This document shows positions 1 to 8,163 of a stretch of DNA of 64,000 nucleotides, piece after piece. The position numbers were made by a program, and so were the translations under genes. The notes beneath the pieces are model-generated. The model made no database searches. It saw nothing but the letters and a program-made list of their open reading frames with translations, and was not told where the DNA came from. The stretch lies in assembly GCA_017458225.1 (NCBI GenBank), contig JAFTFX010000027.1, forward strand, positions 1 through 64,000. The letters are read 5' to 3'. How positions within the stretch are numbered: position 1 is the stretch's first letter; the number at the start of each line of letters is the position of its first letter. The stretch comes from Prevotella sp. GTDB lineage: Bacteria; Bacteroidota; Bacteroidia; Bacteroidales; Bacteroidaceae.

Positions 1-1
1 C

Positions 2-910
2 TTCAGCTTCCTTGACTTTGCACGCGAGGTGGGCAAGCACATCACCGAGAACTACATGATGGCGAAAGACAGCGTGCAGCAGCGACTGAACGGCACGGCC
101 CGCGACGGACTCTCGTTCACCGAGTTCACCTACCAGCTGCTGCAGGGCTACGACTTCCTGTACCTGTACCAGCACAAGAACTGCAAGCTGCAGTTGGGCG
201 GCAACGACCAGTGGGGCAACATCACCACCGGCACGGAACTCATTCGCCGCACGCTGGGCCATGAGAACGAGGCCTACGCACTGACCTGTCCGCTCATCAC
301 CAAGGCCGACGGCAAGAAGTTCGGTAAGACCGAGAGCGGCAACATCTGGCTCGACCCGAAACGCACCACGCCCTACCGTTTCTACCAGTTCTGGCTGAAC
401 GTGAGCGACGACGATGCCGAGAAATACATCAAGATATTCACCTCGCTGGAGAAGGATGTGATTGATGCCCTCGTAGAGGAGCACCGTCAGGATCCCGGCC
501 GTCGCGTGCTGCAGAAGCGCCTGGCCGAGGAAGTGACCATTCTGGTGCACGGACAAGCCAACCTCGACACAGCCATCGAGGCCTCGAACATCCTGTTTGG
601 CAAAGCCACGAAGGAGGCTCTGGAGAAACTGGACGAGCAGACGTTCCTCGACGTGTTCGACGGTGTGGAGAAGTTCACCATCGACCGCGACCAGCTGGGT
701 CAGCCAGCCATTGAACTGCTGACCACCGTAGCCCCCGTGTTCCCCTCGAAGGGCGAGATGCGCAAGATGGTGCAGGGCGGCGGCGTGAGCCTGAACAAGG
801 AGAAACTGACCGACCAGCAGCGCCCCATCACCAGCGACGACCTCATCGACGGCAAGTACCTGCTGGCACAGAAAGGCAAGAAGAACTACTACCTCATCAC
901 GGTAAGATAG
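2..910 (+). CDS. tyrS: Tyrosyl-tRNA synthetase, 5' end outside the window
   Basis: Cytosolic class I aminoacyl-tRNA synthetase that charges tRNA-Tyr. The frame is open from base 2 (FSFLDFARE then VGKHI), so the N-terminal part with the HIGH motif lies off the left edge. The visible 302 residues contain the tyrosine-pocket stretch LGGNDQWGN, the KMSKS-loop variant KFGKT at about residues 105-109, and a C-terminal S4-type RNA-binding domain (from about residue 245, with [12 protein letters not shown]). It ends with TAG at 908-910. A tRNA-Gln gene follows on the same strand but has its own promoter. The family assignment is firm; only the start is unknown. Confidence 0.96.
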   Translation, partial: FSFLDFAREVGKHITENYMMAKDSVQQRLNGTARDGLSFTEFTYQLLQGYDFLYLYQHKNCKLQLGGNDQWGNITTGTELIRRTLGHENEAYALTCPLITKADGKKFGKTESGNIWLDPKRTTPYRFYQFWLNVSDDDAEKYIKIFTSLEKDVIDALVEEHRQDPGRRVLQKRLAEEVTILVHGQANLDTAIEASNILFGKATKEALEKLDEQTFLDVFDGVEKFTIDRDQLGQPAIELLTTVAPVFPSKGEMRKMVQGGGVSLNKEKLTDQQRPITSDDLIDGKYLLAQKGKKNYYLITVR

Positions 911-941
911 TTGACCCATTATTACGGTAAAATATAAAAGA

Positions 942-979
942 GTAGGAAAAAATTTGGCCGAATGCCAAATTTTTCCTAC
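942..979. repeat. Near-perfect inverted repeat overlapping the tRNA-Gln promoter
   Basis: The left arm 942-958 (GTAGG, six A, TTTGGC) pairs with the right arm 964-979 (GCCAAA, five T, CCTAC) with a single bulged A, around a 5-nt loop. It sits 31 bases after the tyrS stop and contains the -33 element and the start of the -7 element of the next gene. It could be the tyrS transcript end, an operator, or a cruciform; the sequence does not decide. Confidence 0.75.
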
Positions 980-984
980 CTTTG
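953..984 (+). promoter_or_regulatory. Bacteroidetes-type promoter of tRNA-Gln
   Basis: TTTG at 953-956 and TACCTTTG (consensus TAnnTTTG) at 977-984 are 20 bases apart, the arrangement of the primary-sigma promoter of Bacteroidetes. The tRNA begins 19 bases after the -7 box. Confidence 0.8.
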
Positions 985-1003
985 CGGTCGAATTTAAAAC
1001 AAT

Positions 1004-1077
1004 TGGACGATGGTGTAATGGTAACACTACAGGTTTTGGTTCTGTCATTCCCGGTTCGAATCCGAGTCGTCCAACCA
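1004..1077 (+). tRNA. tRNA-Gln (anticodon TTG)
   Basis: A full cloverleaf can be folded. The acceptor stem pairs 1004-1010 with 1067-1073 (7 of 7), the D arm is GTG/CAC with loop TAATGGTAA, the anticodon stem pairs 1029-1033 with 1041-1045, and loop 1034-1040 has anticodon TTG at 1036-1038. The T loop is TTCGAAT (1055-1061). Discriminator A1074 and CCA 1075-1077 are encoded. One T-stem pair is a C-A mismatch (1051/1065). The strong anticodon placement makes Gln the clear call. Confidence 0.95.
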
Positions 1078-1084
1078 TCAACGA

Positions 1085-1125
1085 AGAAACGCAACCCGAC
1101 TTTCATCAGGTTGCGTTTCTTTTTT
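1085..1125 (+). terminator. Rho-independent terminator after tRNA-Gln
   Basis: A 12-bp perfect stem (1085-1096 with 1109-1120, AGAAACGCAACC and its complement) with a 12-nt loop is followed directly by a T run to 1125. It sits just downstream of the tRNA and ahead of the convergent DUF4861 gene. Confidence 0.88.
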
Positions 1126-1141
1126 GTGCAGGGCCGCTGCC

Positions 1142-2146
1142 CTACTTCACTACAATCTTTTTACCATTGATAAGATACAGACCCTTCTTTGCTTCCGCAT
1201 TCGACACGCGGCGGCCTTGCAGGTCGTAGACCACATGATTATTCATCATATCTTGTTTGTCATTGATCGAAGCGTCGATGCCTGTCAGCACCACGGTGGC
1301 TGCTCCTGCAGGGCGGATGGGGAAGCCCGCCAGCACATCGGTAACCGACGGCAGTTGGTCGTACCACACAGTGCTCTCCACGAAGTTCGAGCCCTTTTCA
1401 ATCGACAGGATGCGATGTTCGGTGATGCCGTCTGGAGTTTTGGGGCGCTCCAGCTCTGCTGGCTTGCTACCAACGGGATGCAAGAAGTTGATCTGCACAG
1501 TGAAGCGCAAAGGGCCCTTTTCCAGTATCTGGTAGGTCTCGTAGCACCAAGGGAAGCATATCTCCCCGTTCTGCAAAAGCGCCGGCGTGCCACAACCCAG
1601 CGTGGGGCCTACGGCAAAGCAGTCAACACCCTTGCCATAGTCCAGGTGGAACGACAGACGGGGGTCGTTGCGATACAGCTCGCCCAAGACGAACTCTGTG
1701 GTACGCTTCACCCACAGATCGTAGCCGTAACCCCGTTCACCCTTCTTCTGCAGGGCAGGCCCATAGATGCGGAAGCCTATGCGGTCGTTCTCGAAGGCGA
1801 TATCGTCGAGACGCTCCGGATATTGCCGACCATCCACCCACGAACGGAATGCGGCAGGCGTGCCCGGCTGCAGGGTAAAGGTGGCTGTTGCGTTGGGGCG
1901 CACATGCACCTCCATCAGCAACTTGCCGTCGTGGGTCCACTGGGTGGGACGCTCTATGTTCGACACGTCGCGCACCACGACATTCGTTCCAGCCTCTATC
2001 CCCAGTGCTGCGGCATCAATACTGATGAGCTCGCTGCGCTGCATGGCAGTGGGATTACTCACGGTAATCGTCTTTGCCTCTGCATGGCTGCATAGACAAC
2101 AAAGAATAAACAATAAAAAAGGTACACGCACTATACTGTTGCTCAT
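1142..2146 (-). CDS. Secreted DUF4861-family protein with T9SS-like C-terminal tail
   Basis: 334 residues. A signal peptide at 1-24 (hydrophobic stretch ending SHAEA) is followed by a beta-rich region that resembles DUF4861, a family found in pectin and other uronate-polysaccharide loci; residues to about 265 read like the family (GYGYDLWVKRT, GPTLGCGTPALL). The last 40 residues (VVYDLQGRRV ... GLYLINGKKIVVK) are the sorting-tail type of Prevotella secreted proteins. At 334 residues it seems shorter than family members I know, and the DUF4861 C-terminal part seems replaced by the tail. It is next to a lyase fusion on the same strand, and a role in degrading a uronate polymer is inferred from that context. 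Confidence 0.72.
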   Translation of the reverse strand: MSNSIVRVPFLLFILCCLCSHAEAKTITVSNPTAMQRSELISIDAAALGIEAGTNVVVRDVSNIERPTQWTHDGKLLMEVHVRPNATATFTLQPGTPAAFRSWVDGRQYPERLDDIAFENDRIGFRIYGPALQKKGERGYGYDLWVKRTTEFVLGELYRNDPRLSFHLDYGKGVDCFAVGPTLGCGTPALLQNGEICFPWCYETYQILEKGPLRFTVQINFLHPVGSKPAELERPKTPDGITEHRILSIEKGSNFVESTVWYDQLPSVTDVLAGFPIRPAGAATVVLTGIDASINDKQDMMNNHVVYDLQGRRVSNAEAKKGLYLINGKKIVVK

Positions 2147-2153
2147 AACCTAT

Positions 2154-2192
2154 TTATTTATGATAATTCATGGTCATTTATGGTCATTCGCT
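2154..2192. repeat. Solo remnant related to the inverted repeats of the GxxExxY cassette
   Basis: Read on the minus strand, bases 2161-2190 contain CGAATGACCATAAATGA, as in the 51-bp inverted repeats at 9033-9083 and 9591-9641, and the following bases also resemble them with a few changes. It lies in the short gap between the DUF4861 gene and the lyase fusion. No nuclease gene accompanies it here. Confidence 0.6.
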
Positions 2193-2201
2193 TTAAAAGA
2201 A

Positions 2202-4619
2202 TCACTTCGCGAATTTCAGGTTTTCTACATGCGAACCCACGAACATCGGCACATAGTCAGCCGTGCTGTACCACTTCGGTTTGCCGGGCATGTCGTCATA
2301 GATTGTGCGGCCATTGATTTTCAGTCCCTCAAAGGTAACGTTCTTCACTTTGTGCTGGGCATCGTAGCCCGTGATGACCGACATATAGGGTGTATCGCCA
2401 TAGTAGCGGATGTTACGGAACGTCACGTTCTCAACACCGGCACCGGGAGCCTTGCAGTACTTTTGGTTCCAGCCCACCTTGACCTGCAGGATACTGCCTT
2501 TAGACAGCTGTTCAATGCGCACGTTGTCGAACGTCACGTTGCGCACCAGGTTGTTGTCGCCACAGTTGATGGCCAGACAGCCCTGATAGTCTACCTGCGG
2601 TTCTGCCTGGCAGAGAATATCAATGTTCTCATAGCACAGGTTCTCGATGGTGTCGCGCTTTTCCGGATGAGGTCCGGCAGCCGCGCCGTGCAGACCGATG
2701 AAGATGGGATGAGCCACGTCGGCCCACAGCGTGGAGTTGGTCATGCGGACATTCCGGACACTACCACTGAAGTCCTTCCGGGTGGCATAGGCCGTGGTGC
2801 AGTCGTCACTGTTGCGACAGAACACACGGTCGAAGAGAATATTGCTCGAGCCGCCAAACACGTTCAGACCGTCGCCCCACTGCGGATGCGAGATGCTGCG
2901 CACGTCGTGGAGCGTCACGTCCTGACTGCCGCCAATGGGACAGGTGTTCACCACGAGCCCGTCGACGAGCACGTTCTTCGAACGATATACATGGCAGCCC
3001 TCGTAGCCACGTTCCGGACGGGCAATGCCGCGCCCCAAAATGCTGACGTTCTCAGCGTCCTCGACAGCGAAGGTGCCAGTGAAATAACTGCCGCCGTCAA
3101 GATAGACCGTAGTGTTCGACGGCACCTTGACAGTCTCTTCCGTGTACATGCCTGGGGCATAGTAGCGGAAGTCACGGCCCTGTGCCTTAGCAGCTTTCTC
3201 GGCATCATCCTTGCTAATGGTAGGCTTCGAGGTAAACACTAACAAATTATTCGTGATATCATTATCAAATTCCACGCTGACATTTTCTGGCTGGAACAGC
3301 AGGAACTGCACGACAGAATCATTCTGCACATTAGCAATCGTGCCACGATAGTCAGGACGGATGCGAGCCGACTTATACTTTTTGTTTTTGCATACCACGC
3401 GCACAAATACATCGCCCGTAAAGTCGAAAACGACGTAGGAAATCTCGGATATCTTATGGCCGTTAGCTTTTGATTCTTGGCTATTTGCTACAGGGGCGTT
3501 CACCTTCGCCATATAGGTGTCTATCTTCGTCCACTCCTTCTGGCCGCGCGGCTGCAAGTAAACATCGTAGTCGTGCTTCAGCGGTGCTCCCTCGGGTGCC
3601 GGATAGGTATAGATGCTGTGCAGCTTCACGCCCTCTTTCACGCCTGCCACCTGGAAGATGCGACTCTCGTTGTTCACCTTCACCTCGCCCTTTTTCTCGG
3701 CCTTGGCCTGCAGGGCCAGCAGTTTCTTCGTATAGGGCATCTTCAGACCCTTGCGCCCTACGTAGTGCTGATAGGGCAGATCGTAAATCTCCCAGATGCG
3801 ACCGCGCCCCATCTCGCCGGGCTCGGTCCAGTTGCAGTACAGTCCAGTGCAGTCTTTCCACACCTGGAAGGGCACATCGTAGCCCAGGTTATAGCGAGCA
3901 GAGTATTCAATGCCCTTCATCAGTCGGTTGTCGAGGGCTCCCCAGAGGTCAATTCCCGGACAAGGTCCGCCTACCCGTTGCCTTTCGCCCTGCTGCCAAG
4001 CCAGCTCGCAGATCTCGCACATCATGCCTAAGCCCAGCTGGGCATGGCCTTGGTCGCGGCCCGTCTCCTGACACTGTCCTGTCTCGCTGACGTAGCGCGG
4101 CAGCGATCCGTTGTCGTTGGCATTCAGAAAATAGTCGATGGCTGAACGATAGAGCGCACTGTCTTGCAGGAAGATGCCGCAGGCCATGCGCAGACGGTTG
4201 ACAATGGCTCCCCAGTTGCCGTTGGCATAGGGACTGTCGGCCTCAAACTGATTGATGACGGGCAGCATGGCCCTGCGGATCATCTGGCTCCACTGTGGCT
4301 GCTCACAGGCTTTCATGAACGTCATGGCTCTGACCAGATGGAAACCCTGAATGGCACAGAGCGGCGCGTCGTGGCCATCGAAGCGCTGCAGCGTCGTGGC
4401 ATAGGCATTGATGATTTTCAGCGCGTTGGCCGTATCACCAGCCAGTGCGAAGTCGTAAGCTGCTTTCATGTCGCGCTCGCTGCCGCCTTTGGTGTGGGCA
4501 AACTGACCGTCGCGAGCCACCACCTCGTAGGGGCCTGACATCTTATATTCCACTTGTACGGCAAGACAGGCAGACCACTGGCCGATGCCAATCAATAAAC
4601 TCAATAATACTCGTTTCAT
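2202..4619 (-). CDS. Two-domain secreted polysaccharide lyase (alginate-lyase-like) plus GH28-like beta-helix
   Basis: 805 residues with signal peptide 1-20. Residues about 40-260 match the alginate-lyase-like alpha-helical fold (NGNW 133-136, GRDQGHAQLGLG from 187, a signature of that family, PL38 included). Residues about 470-800 are a right-handed beta-helix of the polygalacturonase (GH28-like) type, with GDGLN 582-586 and NSDDC 603-607 at the place of the catalytic aspartates. A linker domain of beta character joins them. The protein therefore probably both cleaves and trims a uronate-containing polymer in the periplasm. It stands back to back with the GH88 gene and near kduI/kduD, as expected for a uronate pathway. 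The exact substrate cannot be read from sequence. Confidence 0.8.
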   Translation of the reverse strand: MKRVLLSLLIGIGQWSACLAVQVEYKMSGPYEVVARDGQFAHTKGGSERDMKAAYDFALAGDTANALKIINAYATTLQRFDGHDAPLCAIQGFHLVRAMTFMKACEQPQWSQMIRRAMLPVINQFEADSPYANGNWGAIVNRLRMACGIFLQDSALYRSAIDYFLNANDNGSLPRYVSETGQCQETGRDQGHAQLGLGMMCEICELAWQQGERQRVGGPCPGIDLWGALDNRLMKGIEYSARYNLGYDVPFQVWKDCTGLYCNWTEPGEMGRGRIWEIYDLPYQHYVGRKGLKMPYTKKLLALQAKAEKKGEVKVNNESRIFQVAGVKEGVKLHSIYTYPAPEGAPLKHDYDVYLQPRGQKEWTKIDTYMAKVNAPVANSQESKANGHKISEISYVVFDFTGDVFVRVVCKNKKYKSARIRPDYRGTIANVQNDSVVQFLLFQPENVSVEFDNDITNNLLVFTSKPTISKDDAEKAAKAQGRDFRYYAPGMYTEETVKVPSNTTVYLDGGSYFTGTFAVEDAENVSILGRGIARPERGYEGCHVYRSKNVLVDGLVVNTCPIGGSQDVTLHDVRSISHPQWGDGLNVFGGSSNILFDRVFCRNSDDCTTAYATRKDFSGSVRNVRMTNSTLWADVAHPIFIGLHGAAAGPHPEKRDTIENLCYENIDILCQAEPQVDYQGCLAINCGDNNLVRNVTFDNVRIEQLSKGSILQVKVGWNQKYCKAPGAGVENVTFRNIRYYGDTPYMSVITGYDAQHKVKNVTFEGLKINGRTIYDDMPGKPKWYSTADYVPMFVGSHVENLKFAK

Positions 4620-4790
4620 TTATATTGTATTTTCTTAAAATACGGATGACCCTGCAAACTTACTGAAAAAGTATCGCTTTATCGAATATTTCAACTGAAA
4701 AACACACAATATATTATTCAAAATTACATTATTTAAGTAAAACAGCGTGCTAAATCGTACTAAATAGAAAGTAACAAAAACAAAACAAGT

Positions 4791-6014
4791 ATGAAAAAGC
4801 TATTATTCGCAGCCGCAGCACTCTGTCTGCTCACAGGCTGCCAGACACAACCCACCCAGCTGGATGTCGACAAGGAACTGGACTATTGCGCAACGCAGGT
4901 CAATAAGGCGCTCAACGCACTGCGCCAGGCCGATGGCAGTTATGATTTCACCATGCAGCCCCGCAACATTCTGCAGGGCGACAGCATGTGGAACTGCCGC
5001 AAGGCCTCAGCCCAGGAGTGGTGCTCGGGATTCTGGCCCGGCGTGCTGTGGATGACGTATGAGAGTGAAAAAACTGCTGCTGTTCCTTTGGACTCGCTTC
5101 AAAAAGTGGCTGAGGGCTATACCGCTTCGCTGAGCTTCCTGGCCAGCCAGCCGGCTTACGACCACGACCTGGGATTCCTGGTCATCAACTCGTTCCTGAA
5201 GGGCTACGAGGCTACTGGCAACGAGCAGTACAAGCAGACAGCACTGGCTGCTGCCGACACGCTGGCCACACTGTTCAACCCCACCGTGGGCACCATTCTC
5301 AGCTGGCCGCGCCACGTGAAAGACTATGGCGGCCACAACACCATCATGGACAACATGATCAACCTGGAACTGCTGTTCTGGGCTGCAGAGAATGGAGGTT
5401 CGCAGAATCTGAAAGACATCGCCATCTCGCATGCTGACACCACCATGCGCTACCACTTCCGCCCCAACGGCTCGTGCTACCACGTGGCCGTCTACGACAC
5501 GCTCTCCGGCAACTTCATCAAGGGTGTGACCCATCAGGGCTACAGCGATGAGTCAATGTGGAGCCGCGGACAGTCGTGGGCCATCTACGGCTACACCATG
5601 GTGTACCGCTTCACCAAGGAGCAGCGCTTTCTGGAGCATGCGCAGAAGGTGACTGACATCTACTTGAAGCGACTGAAAGAAACATCGGACGACTGGGTGC
5701 CGCTGTGGGATATGGACGATCCTCGCGGACTGCAGGCTCCAAAGGATGCCTCGACGGCCTGCGTGGTGGCCAGTGCGCTGTTGGAACTGCAACAGTATGT
5801 CGATGCCGACAAGGCTCAGACGTACCGCCATGCTGCCAAGCAGATGCTGACCGACTTGAGCAGCGACAAGTATCAGAGCCGCGACCGCAACGTGGCCTTC
5901 CTCATGCACTCCACGGGTCACCATCCGGCAGGCTCGGAGATTGATGCCAGCATCATCTATGCCGACTATTATTATATTGAGGCCCTGCTGCGACTGAAGG
6001 AACTCTCACGCTGA
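4791..6014 (+). CDS. GH88 unsaturated glucuronyl hydrolase, lipoprotein
   Basis: 407 residues. The lipobox LLTGC places the lipidated Cys at residue 17. The (alpha/alpha)6-barrel family hydrolyses the unsaturated uronyl end left by polysaccharide lyases. The two catalytic aspartates known for the family fit D126 (HDLGF) and D187 (IMDNM); the motifs QEWCSGFWPG, SWPR and MWSRGQSWA are also typical. The product, after rearrangement, is 5-keto-4-deoxyuronate, the substrate of the kduI gene 2 kb downstream. It is divergent from the lyase fusion over a 170-bp AT-rich gap. Family certainty is high, linkage specificity unknown. Confidence 0.93.
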   Translation: MKKLLFAAAALCLLTGCQTQPTQLDVDKELDYCATQVNKALNALRQADGSYDFTMQPRNILQGDSMWNCRKASAQEWCSGFWPGVLWMTYESEKTAAVPLDSLQKVAEGYTASLSFLASQPAYDHDLGFLVINSFLKGYEATGNEQYKQTALAAADTLATLFNPTVGTILSWPRHVKDYGGHNTIMDNMINLELLFWAAENGGSQNLKDIAISHADTTMRYHFRPNGSCYHVAVYDTLSGNFIKGVTHQGYSDESMWSRGQSWAIYGYTMVYRFTKEQRFLEHAQKVTDIYLKRLKETSDDWVPLWDMDDPRGLQAPKDASTACVVASALLELQQYVDADKAQTYRHAAKQMLTDLSSDKYQSRDRNVAFLMHSTGHHPAGSEIDASIIYADYYYIEALLRLKELSR

Positions 6015-6032
6015 GTTTCTTCAGAGCGCACT

Positions 6033-7958
6033 TCACGCTGAAGTTTTCAGCGCACGCATGGCGTTGAGCACGGCCAGCACCGTAACACCTACGTCGGCAA
6101 ACACAGCCATCCACATCGTGGCCAGACCGAAGACGGCCAGCACGAGCACGGCCACCTTCACGCCGATGGCGAATACCACGTTCTGACGGGCGATGGCCAG
6201 CGTGCGACGACTGATGCTGATGGCCAGGGCTATCTTCGACGGACGGTCGTCCATCAGCACCACGTCGGCAGCCTCAATGGCCGCCTCGCTGCCCAGTCCG
6301 CCCATGGCGATGCCCACATCGGCACGGGCCAGCACCGGCGCATCGTTGATGCCGTCGCCCACAAAAGCCAGACTGCCGTTTTCCTCTTTCATCAACCGCT
6401 CTACCTGTGCCACCTTGTCGGCAGGTAGCAGTTCGGTGTGATACTCACTCAGCCCGAGTTCGCGGGCCACATGTTCTCCCACCTCGTGGCGGTCGCCCGT
6501 CAGCATCACCGTGCGGCTCACGCCCAGTTGCTTCAGTTGGGCGATGGCCTCATGGCTGTCGGCTTTCACCCGGTCATTAATAACAATATGTCCGGCATAC
6601 TGTCCGTCGATGGCCACATGGATGATGGTGCCCACATGCGAGCAGGGATGCCACTGCGCACCCACGGTCTCCATCAGTTTCTCGTTGCCCACACACACCA
6701 GTCGGTCGCCCACACGGGCACGAATTCCCTTTCCGGCTACTTCCTGCACCTCGCTCACCGTGCAGCCGTCGGTGGCCTCGTCGGGGAAGGCATCGCGCAG
6801 CGCCGCCCCGATGGGATGGGTGGAGAAGTGCTCCACATGGGCCGCCAGATGCAGCAACTGGTGTTCGTCGAATTGGTCGGGGTGTACGGCCTCAACGGCA
6901 AACTGTCCGTGGGTCAGCGTGCCAGTCTTGTCGAACACCACGGTCTTCACCTTGGCGAGCACGTCCATATAGTTGGCTCCCTTGATGAGGATGCCGCGAC
7001 GCGAGGCTCCGCCAATACCGCCAAAGAACGTGAGCGGCACACTGAGCACCAGTGCACAGGGGCACGACACCACGAGGAACATCAGGGCGCGGTAGAGCCA
7101 AGTGGTGAATTCAGAATTTATCAGTGGCGGCACGATGGCGATGAAGATGGCAGCGAAGACCACGATGGGTGTGTAGACACGGGCAAAGCGCGTGATGAAC
7201 GTCTCGCTCTGCGACTTATGGTCGGCAGCATGCTCCACCAGTTCAATGATCTTTGAAACGGTGCTCTCGCCAAAGGTCTTCGTGGTGCGCACGCGCAACA
7301 GTCCCGTCAGGTTGATGCAGCCAGAGACGACCTCGTCGCCGACGGCGACCTGTCGCGGCAAGCTCTCGCCCGTCAGGGCCACGGTGTTCAGGGCCGACGT
7401 GCCTTCAAGAATCACGCCGTCGAGCGGAATTTTTTCGCCCGGCTTCACCTGGATGACTGCCCCAATGGGCACCTGCTCAGGACTAGTAGGGCTAGTAGAA
7501 CTAGTATTACTAGTATGACTAGAAGTACTAGAAAGACTAGTTTCCACATGCACCACTTCTGGCCTGATATCCATCAGGTGGGCGATGCTCTCGCGGCTCT
7601 TCCCCTCGGCATAGCCCTCGAAGAGCTCACCCACCTGGAAGAACAGCATGACGAAGACAGCCTCGGGAAACTCCGTCTCGGCACCGGGCAGGAAGCCGAT
7701 GAGCAGGGCTCCGATGGTGGCTATCGCCATGAGGAAATGCTCGTTGAAGGCATCGCCGCCGCGCAGGCCCTCTGCGGCTTCGGCCAGCGTGTCGTGGCCC
7801 ACCAGCAGATAGGGCACCAGATAGACCAGCAGCAGCTGCCAGGTCTCTAACTGAAAACAATGTTCTATCCAGACGGCAATGCCCAGCAGCACGGCCGATG
7901 CCAGAATGAGCCACAACTGTCCGTGGCCCTCTTCGTGATGATGATGTTCGTGTGCCAT
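6033..7958 (-). CDS. P1B-type heavy-metal ATPase (Zn/Cd/Co type)
   Basis: 641 residues. It starts with a His-rich segment (MAHEHHHHEEGHG) and has no CxxC metal-binding domain. The family core is complete: CPC in the metal-conducting helix (SCPCALVLS), phosphorylation site DKTGT, HP motif (STHPIGAAL), GDGIND hinge and TGES in the actuator domain. The CPC plus His-rich N-terminus points to zinc/cadmium export. I choose ATG at 7958; a longer frame to 8054 would run through the promoter and two palindromic operators. An in-frame 9-nt repeat tract inserts a Ser/Thr-rich stretch into the actuator domain (bases 7482-7540). It convergently abuts the GH88 gene. Confidence 0.92.
   Translation of the reverse strand: MAHEHHHHEEGHGQLWLILASAVLLGIAVWIEHCFQLETWQLLLVYLVPYLLVGHDTLAEAAEGLRGGDAFNEHFLMAIATIGALLIGFLPGAETEFPEAVFVMLFFQVGELFEGYAEGKSRESIAHLMDIRPEVVHVETSLSSTSSHTSNTSSTSPTSPEQVPIGAVIQVKPGEKIPLDGVILEGTSALNTVALTGESLPRQVAVGDEVVSGCINLTGLLRVRTTKTFGESTVSKIIELVEHAADHKSQSETFITRFARVYTPIVVFAAIFIAIVPPLINSEFTTWLYRALMFLVVSCPCALVLSVPLTFFGGIGGASRRGILIKGANYMDVLAKVKTVVFDKTGTLTHGQFAVEAVHPDQFDEHQLLHLAAHVEHFSTHPIGAALRDAFPDEATDGCTVSEVQEVAGKGIRARVGDRLVCVGNEKLMETVGAQWHPCSHVGTIIHVAIDGQYAGHIVINDRVKADSHEAIAQLKQLGVSRTVMLTGDRHEVGEHVARELGLSEYHTELLPADKVAQVERLMKEENGSLAFVGDGINDAPVLARADVGIAMGGLGSEAAIEAADVVLMDDRPSKIALAISISRRTLAIARQNVVFAIGVKVAVLVLAVFGLATMWMAVFADVGVTVLAVLNAMRALKTSA
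7482..7540. repeat. 9-nt CTAG repeat tract inside the metal ATPase gene
   Basis: Seven CTAG tetranucleotides spaced 9 bases apart (unit CTAG plus five variable bases), in frame, encoding a Ser/Thr/Asn-rich stretch (SLSSTSSHTSNTSSTS) where homologues have a short loop. It is the same kind of tract as in mutS and before rdgB. Confidence 0.9.
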
Positions 7959-7980
7959 ATTCTCACAATTTTTTACGCTG

Positions 7981-7988
7981 CAAAAGTA
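7981..7988 (-). promoter_or_regulatory. -7 box of the metal ATPase promoter
   Basis: TACTTTTG on the minus strand (TAnnTTTG), 22 bases before the chosen ATG. No clean -33 element is seen at the usual spacing; a TTTG lies a little too far upstream. Confidence 0.6.
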
Positions 7989-8000
7989 CGGCAAACGGCG

Positions 8001-8015
8001 TGCAACCCAGTTGCA
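8001..8015. promoter_or_regulatory. Palindromic operator, copy 1 (metal ATPase)
   Basis: TGCAACCCAGTTGCA, a perfect 6-3-6 inverted repeat, just upstream of the -7 box. An identical copy lies at 8039-8053. Such a site suggests a dimeric metal-responsive repressor (Fur/Zur or ArsR type); the regulator is not in the window. Confidence 0.75.
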
Positions 8016-8038
8016 AACGGCAAAAAAAGTTGGTTTTC

Positions 8039-8053
8039 TGCAACCCAGTTGCA
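8039..8053. promoter_or_regulatory. Palindromic operator, copy 2 (metal ATPase)
   Basis: Identical to the 15-mer at 8001-8015, with centres 38 bases apart. It lies between the ATPase promoter and the divergent kduI promoter, so it could affect either. Confidence 0.75.
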
Positions 8054-8105
8054 TATTTTGACGCTATTTTTCCTAAAAACAAGTATTAATCATCTTTAAA
8101 ACGTA

Positions 8106-8135
8106 TTGTTAATAAAGATATTCTTCGTATCTTTG
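8106..8135 (+). promoter_or_regulatory. Promoter of kduI
   Basis: TATCTTTG (TAnnTTTG) at 8128-8135, with a TTG at 8106-8108 about 19 bases upstream as a partial -33 element. The ATG at 8164 is 28 bases further. Confidence 0.7.
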
Positions 8136-8163
8136 CACCATAACAAATCTGTTGACCCCAACG

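Noticed and set aside
1124-2095. Long open frames on the opposite strand of real genes (for example 1124-2095, 6438-7256, 10911-12626, 15245-16363, 25822-26910, 31500-33665, 33780-35759, 44107-45558)
   Set aside because: They mirror clearly recognised genes, have no family features, and follow from the GC-rich codon use; they are shadows.
7959-8054. N-terminal extension of the metal ATPase reading frame to 8054
   Set aside because: It would translate through the -7 box and both palindromic operators and gives a basic, family-unlike leader; ATG 7958 with the His-rich start fits better.
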